Positions 1-5,682 of a stretch of DNA of 5,682 nucleotides are shown here, in pieces. How positions within the stretch are numbered: the first letter of the stretch is position 1; every line of letters starts with the position of its first letter. The notes below the pieces were generated by a model. The model made no database searches and was not told the DNA's origin. It saw nothing but the letters and a program-made list of their open reading frames with translations. The position numbers and the translations under genes are program-made. Source of the stretch: Gammaproteobacteria bacterium. Lineage in GTDB: Bacteria; Pseudomonadota; Gammaproteobacteria; UBA6429; Thiohalophilaceae. The stretch lies in assembly GCA_029880425.1 (NCBI GenBank), contig JAOUOK010000141.1:1-5682 (forward strand), in the 5' to 3' direction.

Positions 1-643
1 CGTCCGGATAATTAACCGCTGACGGATCGCTATTGGCAAATTCAAAATAAGCTTCATCTAACACGACCAAAACATTATTGGGTACTTTCTGTAAAAATAC
101 AGATAGTTCTTTTTCCTCCAGCCAGGTTCCGGTTGGATTGTTTGGATTAGCAATAAAAATAACACGTGTATTTTTAGTGATGGCTTTTTGCATGGCCTCA
201 AGATCATGCCCCCAGTCTTTGGCAGGAACCACTACGGCTTTAGCACCGACTGCCTGGGTTACAATGGGATATACCGCAAACGCATGCTGAGAAAAAACAA
301 CCTCGTGTTCAGGGCTAACAAATGCGCGTGTCAGTATTTCAAGAATATCATTTGATCCATTACCCAGGGTAATTTGCTCAGTTGCAACCGAATACTTTTT
401 TGCCAATGCTTGTTTTAAGGAAAAACCATTACCATCAGGATAACGGGATAAATCAGCCAGTTCACTTTGAATCGCGTCAATAACCTTGTTACCCGGACCT
501 AACGGGTTTTCATTTGAGGCAAGCTTGATGATATCTGAAACACCATACTCACGTTCTAACTCATTAATGGGTTTCCCTGGCTGGTAAGGCGATAGTGCCT
601 GCACACCTTTTGTAGCAAGAGAAAATAAATCACAATCAGACAT
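1..643 (-). CDS. hisC: HisC-family aminotransferase (histidinol-phosphate / aromatic aminotransferase), N-terminal part
   Basis: This is a PLP-dependent class I/II (fold type I) aminotransferase, cytoplasmic. HisC makes L-histidinol phosphate from imidazole-acetol phosphate with glutamate, and many members also transaminate phenylpyruvate and 4-hydroxyphenylpyruvate. The visible 214 residues begin MSDCDLFSLA. They carry the family's landmarks: YQPGKP (20-25), LASNENPLGP (41-50), RYPDG (67-71), GNGSND (94-99, cofactor phosphate region), ANPNNPTGT (165-173) and DEAYFEF (196-202, with the Asp that contacts the pyridine nitrogen). The reading frame runs off the left edge, so the PLP lysine and C-terminal half (the family is about 350-370 aa) are not seen. 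The start is ATG at 643, with a weak GAG Shine-Dalgarno 7 nt upstream, 38 nt after the pheA stop. Family assignment is firm. The preferred substrate is inferred: its place directly after pheA favours an aromatic role, perhaps as a second HisC copy. Confidence 0.95.
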   Translation of the reverse strand, partial: MSDCDLFSLATKGVQALSPYQPGKPINELEREYGVSDIIKLASNENPLGPGNKVIDAIQSELADLSRYPDGNGFSLKQALAKKYSVATEQITLGNGSNDILEILTRAFVSPEHEVVFSQHAFAVYPIVTQAVGAKAVVVPAKDWGHDLEAMQKAITKNTRVIFIANPNNPTGTWLEEKELSVFLQKVPNNVLVVLDEAYFEFANSDPSAVNYPD

Positions 644-650
644 TTATAAA

Positions 651-654
651 CTCG
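651..654 (-). promoter_or_regulatory. Weak ribosome binding site of hisC
   Basis: Reading the minus strand, CGAG lies 7 nt before the ATG at 643 in the 38-nt pheA-hisC gap. It is the only purine-rich Shine-Dalgarno-like stretch at a sensible distance. The match is short, so initiation may also depend on translation arriving from pheA. No promoter or terminator is visible in this gap. Confidence 0.4.
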
Positions 655-681
655 AATAGTAGTTTGTTTGAAATACGTACT

Positions 682-1758
682 TTATAAAACGGCTTTTGGA
701 TATGAGCCGAGAACTTTAACAACACTTGCTGCTGCTTCTAATTCAGCAATTGCTTTTGCAACATTCGCATCATCAATATGACCTTCAATATCAATAAAGA
801 AAACATAATTCCACATGCCCTGACGTGAAGGGCGTGATTCAATGCGCGTCATTGATATGCCGTTTTCAGCTAATGGGCCTAACATGGCATGTAATGAACC
901 TGACTTATTATTTGTTGAAACAAGCATTGATGTTTTATCAACACCACTGGCCGGTACGCTGCGTTCACCGATTATTAAGAAACGCGTGGTATTATCCGGC
1001 TCATCTTCAATATTTGCTGCAATGGTATTTAATCCGTAAATTTCAGCGGCTGTTTCGCCAGCAATGGCAGCCGCATCTTTTTCCTCAGAGGCCAGCCTCG
1101 CAGCTTCGGCATTACTGCTAACATCAATTTGTTCAATATTACTTAAGTTGGTATCTAACCACTTGCGACATTGAGCTAATGACTGGCGATGTGAATACAC
1201 TTTTTTCACATCTTTTAAATCTTCAGCTTTGCTCAGCAAATTGTGATGAATACGTAACTCAACTTCACCGCATATATTTAATGAAGAGTTCATAAATTCA
1301 TCAAGGGTATGATTAATTACACCTTCTGTTGAATTTTCTACCGGAACCACGCCATAAGACGAAGCACCTGATTCCACTTCACGAAAAACATCACCAATAG
1401 TTGGCATCGGTAAGGTTTTAACGGAATGACCAAAATGTTTTAAAGCTGCAGCTTGGGTAAAGGTACCTTCAGGCCCGAGAAAAGCAATTTTCATTACACG
1501 TTCTAAAGCCAGGCAAGCAGACATAATTTCACGGAACAAGCGTGCCATTTCTTCATTTGATAATGGTCCCTCGTTACGCTGCATAACTTTACGTAACACT
1601 TGTGCTTCACGTTCAGCACGATAAAAAACCGTATTACCCGCTTCCTGTTTTGCAACAGCAACTTCTTCTGCAACTTTAGCACGCTCAGTAATTAACGACT
1701 GAATTTGTTCATCCAGCGCATCAATCTTGTCACGCAGTTGTAAAAGTTTATCTGACAT
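682..1758 (-). CDS. pheA: Bifunctional chorismate mutase / prephenate dehydratase (P-protein) with ACT domain
   Basis: This cytoplasmic enzyme carries out two steps of phenylalanine synthesis: chorismate to prephenate, then prephenate to phenylpyruvate. Its 358 residues hold three domains. Residues 1-88 are an AroQ-type helical chorismate mutase, with likely active-site residues R9, R27, K37, R50, E51 and E86 (placed by alignment from memory to the E. coli P-protein). Residues 89-265 are the prephenate dehydratase, with GPEGTF (95-100), VPVENSTEG (138-146), YSHRQSLAQC (188-197) and the catalytic TTRF (257-260). Residues 275-358 are a phenylalanine-binding ACT domain, with GSLH (287-290) and ESRP (307-310). 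The C-terminus LGSYPKAVL is typical of gamma/betaproteobacterial PheA. The length matches the family, and all motifs are intact. ATG at 1758 lies 6 nt after the serA stop with no good Shine-Dalgarno, so translational coupling is likely. Feedback inhibition by phenylalanine is expected from the ACT domain. Confidence 0.97.
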   Translation of the reverse strand: MSDKLLQLRDKIDALDEQIQSLITERAKVAEEVAVAKQEAGNTVFYRAEREAQVLRKVMQRNEGPLSNEEMARLFREIMSACLALERVMKIAFLGPEGTFTQAAALKHFGHSVKTLPMPTIGDVFREVESGASSYGVVPVENSTEGVINHTLDEFMNSSLNICGEVELRIHHNLLSKAEDLKDVKKVYSHRQSLAQCRKWLDTNLSNIEQIDVSSNAEAARLASEEKDAAAIAGETAAEIYGLNTIAANIEDEPDNTTRFLIIGERSVPASGVDKTSMLVSTNNKSGSLHAMLGPLAENGISMTRIESRPSRQGMWNYVFFIDIEGHIDDANVAKAIAELEAAASVVKVLGSYPKAVL

Positions 1759-1764
1759 AATGTT

Positions 1765-2928
1765 TTATATAGCCCGTACGTTTAACACACCATCAATAGC
1801 ATTTAATTCAGCAATAAGGTCATCACCGGCTTCTTTATCAATATCAATAATCGTGTAAGCAATTTCACCTTTTGATTTATTTAACATATCAATAATATTT
1901 AACCCCTTGTTAGCCAGTGTTGAAGATATCTGCCCAATCATATCAGGTACATTGCTGTTAACAATCGTTATACGGTTACCCTCTGTACGCGGCAGTTTAA
2001 CTTCAGGGAAATTTACAGAGTTTTTGATATTGCCATTTTCAAGGTAATCTTTGATCTGTTCAGCCACCATGATGGCACAGTTGTCTTCAGCCTCACCCGT
2101 TGATGCACCAAGGTGCGGCAGTGTAATGACACGCTCATGGTTCTTTAACAGGTTACTTGGGAAGTCACAGACATAGGCATAAACTTTCCCGGACTTAATA
2201 GCTACCGATACCGCTTCATCATCGATAATACCATTACGGGCAAAATTAAGAATAATGACGTTATCTTTCATTAATTTCAGACGTTCAGCATTTATCATAT
2301 TGGCAGTAGCCTCGATTAATGGAACATGGAAAGTAATAAAATCAACCTTACCAATCATTTCATCAATACTGCTGGCTTTTTCTACTTCTGAAGATAACTG
2401 CCAGGCACCTTCAACAGTGAGCCCAGGATCAAAACCGATTACCTTCATACCAAGATCAAGTGCAGCATTGGCGACATAACGTCCAATAGCACCTAACCCA
2501 ACAACACCCAGGGTACGGCCTGGCAATTCAAAACCACCAAAGTTTTTCTTACCTGCTTCGACAGCTTTAGAAATAGCTTCATCTGTACCTTCAAGGTTAC
2601 GTGCAAAATCCCAGGCCTGACCAAGGTTACGGCAACCAATCAACATACCCGCAAGCACCAGTTCTTTTACCGCGTTGGCATTTGCACCGGGCGCATTAAA
2701 AACCACCACACCTTTTGCAGACATTTTATCAACCGGTATATTATTAACACCTGCACCTGCGCGACCTACCGCTTTCAGGCTTTCAGGAATTTCCATGTCA
2801 TGCATTTTAAAAGAACGTAATAAAATCGCATCAGGATGCTGAATCTCGGAAGCAATCTCATAGTTATCACGAGGTAATCTTTCCAGACCTGCTACCGATA
2901 TATTATTTAATGTTAGAATTTTATTCAT
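1765..2928 (-). CDS. serA: D-3-phosphoglycerate dehydrogenase, short ACT-domain type
   Basis: This is a cytoplasmic NAD-dependent dehydrogenase making 3-phosphohydroxypyruvate, the first step of serine synthesis. The next enzyme, SerC, is encoded just upstream. The start is taken at ATG 2928 (387 aa, MNKILTLNNI), with AAAGAG 9 nt upstream. An ATG at 2967 in frame would add 13 residues, but these are read from an intergenic repeat and are unlikely to be translated. Domains: substrate-binding residues 1-90 with RAGAGVNN (57-64) and NAPGANANAVKE (78-89); Rossmann domain 91-280 with GLGAIG (144-149), R231 (FARNGII) and H272 (LPHLGAST); ACT domain about 318-387. N326 and N344 match the spacing of the serine-binding Asn pair N346/N364 of E. 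coli SerA. The catalytic Glu of classical 2-hydroxyacid dehydrogenases has no obvious equivalent: the aligned site reads DFPSN. Overall it resembles the short SerA of clostridia and Bacteroidetes rather than the 410-residue E. coli enzyme. Another phosphoglycerate-like 2-hydroxyacid substrate is possible but less likely next to serC. Confidence 0.92.
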   Translation of the reverse strand: MNKILTLNNISVAGLERLPRDNYEIASEIQHPDAILLRSFKMHDMEIPESLKAVGRAGAGVNNIPVDKMSAKGVVVFNAPGANANAVKELVLAGMLIGCRNLGQAWDFARNLEGTDEAISKAVEAGKKNFGGFELPGRTLGVVGLGAIGRYVANAALDLGMKVIGFDPGLTVEGAWQLSSEVEKASSIDEMIGKVDFITFHVPLIEATANMINAERLKLMKDNVIILNFARNGIIDDEAVSVAIKSGKVYAYVCDFPSNLLKNHERVITLPHLGASTGEAEDNCAIMVAEQIKDYLENGNIKNSVNFPEVKLPRTEGNRITIVNSNVPDMIGQISSTLANKGLNIIDMLNKSKGEIAYTIIDIDKEAGDDLIAELNAIDGVLNVRAI

Positions 2929-2937
2929 TATTTTAAA

Positions 2938-2943
2938 CTCTTT
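2938..2943 (-). promoter_or_regulatory. Ribosome binding site deciding the serA start
   Basis: On the minus strand AAAGAG lies 9 nt before ATG 2928. It is the best Shine-Dalgarno-like stretch near the 5' end of the gene. It supports the MNKI start over the in-frame ATG at 2967, whose downstream codons are repeat-derived. Confidence 0.5.
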
Positions 2944-2954
2944 AAGTTTATGAG

Positions 2955-3029
2955 CCACAGAGATCACCGAGGTGAACAGAGATACAGGATTATGAAATAA
3001 AAGCTCTGTGTACCCCTGTGTCCTCGATA
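2955..3029. repeat. Imperfect inverted repeat of ~10-nt CACAGAG-like units between serC and serA
   Basis: The left arm contains three related heptamers on the plus strand: CACAGAG (2956), CACCGAG (2965) and AACAGAG (2975). The right arm carries their complements CTCTGTG (3004) and CCCTGTG (3014), plus a decayed third unit near 3023. Units are 9-10 nt apart. Aligning 2960-2983 with the reverse complement of 3002-3025 gives 17 matches in 24 positions, around an AT-rich loop of 18 nt (2984-3001). From memory, palindromes of CACAGAG-type units are dispersed repeats in many environmental bacterial genomes. This one looks like a degenerate copy. It has no coding capacity and no T-run after the stem in either direction, so an intrinsic terminator is not supported. 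Copy number in the genome cannot be judged here. Confidence 0.7.
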
Positions 3030-3041
3030 GTTAAATACGTC

Positions 3042-4124
3042 TTACCCGTGTTTTTTCTCAAACTCAGCCATAAATTTCACCAGCGTATCAATCCCTTCTT
3101 CAGGCATGGCGTTATAAATGCTGGCACGCATACCGCCAACAGAACGATGACCTTTTAATGTTGTTAAATTAACCTTAACTGCCTCTTCAAGAAAAACCTT
3201 ATCTAGTTCGGCATCTTTTAGCGTGAATGGAACATTCATCCAGGAACGGTTATTGATCGCAACAGGATTTGCATAAAAATCAGAGCCATCAATAGCAGCA
3301 TATAACTTATCAGATTTACGCTTATTGATTTCAGCCATCTTGGTTAAGCCACCTTGTTGCTTGATCCAGTCAAAGACTAAACCTGCAAGGTACCAACCGT
3401 ATGTTGGTGGTGTGTTATACATCGATTCATTTTCAGCATGTGTTTTGTAATCAAACATGCTTGGCGTACCATCAAGTGTTTCACCCATTAAATCTTTACG
3501 AACAATAACAACGGTTAAACCTGCAGGACCAATATTTTTTTGCGCACCGGCATAGATAACGGCAAACTTAGATACATCAATTGGACGCGATAAAATAGTT
3601 GAAGACATATCTGCAACAAGTGGTACACCGTTTGTTTCCGGGATGTAATCAAACTCAACGCCACCTATCGTTTCATTAGGTGTGTAATGGACATACGCAG
3701 CATCCGGGTTTAAATTTAATTCATCCTGAGATGGTGCACTCGAGAAATTATCGTCTTCAGTGCTTGCTGCAATATTCACATCACAATATTTTTTTGCTTC
3801 TGCAATGGCTTTCTTCGACCATGCCCCGGTATTGATATAGTCAGCCGTTTTTTTACCACGTAATAAATTCATTGGCACCATGGCAAACTGGCTACTCGCA
3901 CCACCCTGTAAAAATAAAATCTCGTGAGTATCAGGTATTGCCATCACTTCACGTAAATCTGCCATCGCTTTATCTGCAATTGACATATAGTCTTTGCCAC
4001 GATGACTCATTTCCATGACTGACATACCTGTATCTTGCCAATCTAGTATTTCTGCTTGTGCTTTTTCTAAAACAGCTTGTGGCAACATAGCTGGACCGGC
4101 ACTAAAATTAAAAACTCGAGACAT
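3042..4124 (-). CDS. serC: Phosphoserine aminotransferase
   Basis: This cytoplasmic PLP enzyme (class V aminotransferase, fold type I) converts 3-phosphohydroxypyruvate and glutamate to O-phosphoserine. In many proteobacteria it also serves the 4-phosphohydroxythreonine step of pyridoxal phosphate synthesis. The 360-residue length matches E. coli SerC. Motifs seen are FNFSAGPAMLP (5-15), SHRGKDY (40-46, with substrate-binding R42), FLQGGAS (71-77, cofactor phosphate site), W102, VADMSS (170-175, with D172 facing the pyridine ring), GAQKNIGPAG (193-202, with PLP-binding K196) and GHRSVGGMRAS (325-335). All key residues are present. The start is ATG 4124 with GGAG 8 nt upstream. It lies 30 nt after gyrA and immediately before serA, whose product is its substrate. 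No promoter is clear in the 30-nt gap, so readthrough from gyrA or a promoter inside the gyrA 3' end must supply transcription. Confidence 0.97.
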   Translation of the reverse strand: MSRVFNFSAGPAMLPQAVLEKAQAEILDWQDTGMSVMEMSHRGKDYMSIADKAMADLREVMAIPDTHEILFLQGGASSQFAMVPMNLLRGKKTADYINTGAWSKKAIAEAKKYCDVNIAASTEDDNFSSAPSQDELNLNPDAAYVHYTPNETIGGVEFDYIPETNGVPLVADMSSTILSRPIDVSKFAVIYAGAQKNIGPAGLTVVIVRKDLMGETLDGTPSMFDYKTHAENESMYNTPPTYGWYLAGLVFDWIKQQGGLTKMAEINKRKSDKLYAAIDGSDFYANPVAINNRSWMNVPFTLKDAELDKVFLEEAVKVNLTTLKGHRSVGGMRASIYNAMPEEGIDTLVKFMAEFEKKHG

Positions 4125-4132
4125 TTATATCA

Positions 4133-4136
4133 CTCC
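4133..4136 (-). promoter_or_regulatory. Ribosome binding site of serC
   Basis: Reading the minus strand, GGAG lies 8 nt before ATG 4124, in the otherwise AT-rich 30-nt gyrA-serC gap. It is the clearest Shine-Dalgarno in the window and fixes the serC start. The rest of the gap has only AT-rich sequence, including the perfect palindrome AAATTTAAATTT (4139-4150), and no GC-rich terminator stem for gyrA. Confidence 0.7.
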
Positions 4137-4154
4137 AAAAATTTAAATTTGAAT

Positions 4155-5682
4155 TTATGCTTCTGCTTCAGGGTTATCGTTTTCCGCGTCATCTTCTCCA
4201 GAATCTTCTACAGGTAATTCTATTCCCGCTTCAGCCTGAATATTTGCAATACACTCAATGCCTGTTAGTTGTTCATCTTCACCGAGGCGAATTAAACGAA
4301 CACCTTGCGTATTACGCCCCATCACAGACACTTCACCAACACGGGTACGCACAAGTGTACCGCCACTGGTTATTAACATCATTTCATCATCATCTTGTAC
4401 AAGTTTAGCGCCCGTAACCTCTCCATTACGTTCACTGGTTTGCACAGAGATAACACCCTGGCCACCACGACCATGCCGAGGATAATCCTCCATCGCGGTT
4501 CGTTTACCGTAACCATTTTCCGTCGCGGTTAAGACATAACCGCCGCTGGCAATAATTAATGAAATAACATGTTGTTCTTCTTTTAGCTTAATACCACGAA
4601 CACCTACCGCACTTCGGCCCATGGCTCGAACATCATCTTCATTAAAGCAAATTGCTTTACCACTGCTACTGCTTAACAGGACATCCTGCTTACCATCAGT
4701 CAGCTCAACACCAATCAACTTATCACCGTCACGCAAGTCAATCGCAATAATGCCCGAGGCGCGTGGACGAGAAAATTCTTTTAATGGCGTTTTCTTAACA
4801 GTACCGTTTGCTGTCGCAAAGAAGATGAATTTATCTTCTTCATATTCACGAATAGGTAAAATTGCATTAATCCGTTCACCCGTTTCAAGCGGTAACAGGT
4901 TGATAATTGGTCGACCACGTGCCGTACGTCCTGCTTGTGGAACTTCAAATACTTTTAACCAGTAAACCTTACCCTTACTTGAGAAACAAAGAATCGTGTC
5001 ATGCGTGCTGGCAACAAATAACTTATCAACAAAATCTTCATCTTTAACCGCGGTTGCAGCTTTACCTTTACCGCCACGACGTTGCGCAGAGTAGACCGTG
5101 ATTGGTTGAGACTTGGCATAACCTTCATGCGATATTGTTACAACCACATCTTCCTCGGTAATCAGGTCTTCAATCGTTAAATCTTCCTGGGTTGAAATAA
5201 TTTCAGTACGACGTTCATCACCATACTGGTCTTTTATTTCATTAAGTTCTTCAACGATAATTTCCATTAAACGATCAGCGCTACTTAAGATAAATAACAA
5301 CTCAGCAATCAATTTTAAGAGTTCTTCAAACTCAGTAATAATTTTATCTTGCTCAAGCCCGGTTAAACGGTGTAAACGCATATCCAAAATGGCCTGCGCT
5401 TGTGTTTCAGAAAAATGATATAAACCATCAATCAAACCACAAGAAGAAGATAAACCATCAGGACGTGATGATTCAGCCCCCGTTGCTTCAAGCATCTTTG
5501 TTACAATACCAGGCGTCCATGGTGTTGAAATTAATTTTTCTTTCGCTTCAGCAGGGTTCTTTGCTGCTTTAATAAGCGCAATGATGGGATCTATATTTTC
5601 TAATGCAACTGCCAGGCCTTCACGTATATGTGCTTTTTCACGTGCTTTACGTAACTCAAATACAGTACGACGTGTCACAATC
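4155..5682 (-). CDS. gyrA: DNA gyrase subunit A, C-terminal part
   Basis: This is the subunit of the A2B2 topoisomerase II that breaks and rejoins DNA and introduces negative supercoils. The frame enters from the right edge, so about 508 codons are visible, starting near E. coli residue 354. The N-terminal winged-helix, catalytic tyrosine and quinolone-resistance region lie outside. The TRRTVFELRKAREKAH stretch begins the coiled-coil/tower segment. The QAQAILDMRL gate region follows, about 95 residues in (counting from the Val codon at 5678). Then comes the DNA-wrapping beta-pinwheel domain, opened by the GyrA-box QRRGGKG at about 199-205. Blade repeats with TANGTVKKT, TENGYGKRT and GTLVRTRV run through to about 475. 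The GyrA-box marks this as gyrase rather than topoisomerase IV ParC. The C-terminus is a short acidic tail rich in Glu and Asp (491-507), as in gammaproteobacterial GyrA. The GTG at 5678 is an internal Val codon, not a start. No truncation or frameshift is visible. Confidence 0.97.
   Translation of the reverse strand, partial: IVTRRTVFELRKAREKAHIREGLAVALENIDPIIALIKAAKNPAEAKEKLISTPWTPGIVTKMLEATGAESSRPDGLSSSCGLIDGLYHFSETQAQAILDMRLHRLTGLEQDKIITEFEELLKLIAELLFILSSADRLMEIIVEELNEIKDQYGDERRTEIISTQEDLTIEDLITEEDVVVTISHEGYAKSQPITVYSAQRRGGKGKAATAVKDEDFVDKLFVASTHDTILCFSSKGKVYWLKVFEVPQAGRTARGRPIINLLPLETGERINAILPIREYEEDKFIFFATANGTVKKTPLKEFSRPRASGIIAIDLRDGDKLIGVELTDGKQDVLLSSSSGKAICFNEDDVRAMGRSAVGVRGIKLKEEQHVISLIIASGGYVLTATENGYGKRTAMEDYPRHGRGGQGVISVQTSERNGEVTGAKLVQDDDEMMLITSGGTLVRTRVGEVSVMGRNTQGVRLIRLGEDEQLTGIECIANIQAEAGIELPVEDSGEDDAENDNPEAEA

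Noticed and set aside
78..290. Plus-strand open frame of 70 codons opposite hisC
   Set aside because: It overlaps conserved HisC motifs on the other strand, including the ANPNNPTGT region, so it is best explained as a shadow frame.
825..1121. Plus-strand open frame of 98 codons inside pheA
   Set aside because: It lies fully antisense to the intact pheA frame, has a low-complexity composition rich in Leu, Gln and His, and resembles no family I recognise.
2929..2967. 13-residue N-terminal extension of SerA from ATG 2967
   Set aside because: The extra codons come from the intergenic CACAGAG repeat, the family starts at MNKILTLNNI, and a better ribosome binding site precedes ATG 2928.
2984..3025. 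Possible serC terminator or serA promoter in the repeat (CATAAT at 2989-2994)
   Set aside because: The hairpin is mismatched, with a long AT-rich loop and no following T-run. The CATAAT resembles a -10 box but has no TTGACA-like -35 at proper spacing.
4139..4150. Perfect 12-bp palindrome AAATTTAAATTT between gyrA and serC
   Set aside because: It is composed only of A and T, in an AT-rich gap where such palindromes arise easily. It has no GC stem to act as a terminator and matches no operator I recognise.
4621..4965. Plus-strand open frame of 114 codons opposite gyrA
   Set aside because: It is antisense to a strongly conserved part of the GyrA beta-pinwheel. Its codons are dictated by gyrA, and there is no Shine-Dalgarno or recognisable domain.
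5676..5678. GTG as a start for a separate 507-residue protein
   Set aside because: It is an internal Val codon of gyrA: the frame continues upstream through the window edge, and the sequence aligns to GyrA from about residue 354.

Overview
The window is an ordinary chromosomal housekeeping segment from a proteobacterium, most likely a gammaproteobacterium with an AT-leaning genome. The clues are the GyrA C-terminal sequence, which follows the enterobacterial/pseudomonad pattern and has an acidic tail. PheA is a fused chorismate mutase-prephenate dehydratase ending in the typical 'LGSYPKAVL'. The gyrA-serC-pheA-hisC order is also a conserved block in gamma- and betaproteobacteria. No RNA gene, insertion sequence, CRISPR array or prophage gene is visible.

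All five genes are on the minus strand and are transcribed from right to left. From the right edge they are: the 3' two-thirds of gyrA (cut by the window edge); serC; serA; pheA; and the 5' part of hisC (cut by the left edge). The gaps are 30, 113, 6 and 38 nt. The only sizeable gap, serC to serA, holds an imperfect inverted repeat built from about 10-nt CACAGAG-like units. The tight spacing and the lack of any convincing terminator suggest serC-serA-pheA-hisC is read as one unit, possibly with readthrough from gyrA.

The genes form two biosynthetic pairs. SerA oxidises 3-phosphoglycerate to 3-phosphohydroxypyruvate, and SerC transaminates that to phosphoserine. PheA converts chorismate through prephenate to phenylpyruvate. 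The adjacent HisC-family aminotransferase probably converts phenylpyruvate (or arogenate/tyrosine-pathway keto acids) and/or imidazole-acetol phosphate. SerA and PheA each carry a C-terminal ACT domain, so feedback by serine and phenylalanine is expected. SerA is not the E. coli type. It is the shorter form of about 387 residues with an 'RAGAGVNN' motif, and it lacks an obvious counterpart of the canonical catalytic Glu.

I found no evidence for a novel system. The points worth a second look are the intergenic repeat, the SerA type and its position, the domain junction in PheA, and the probable aromatic role of HisC.
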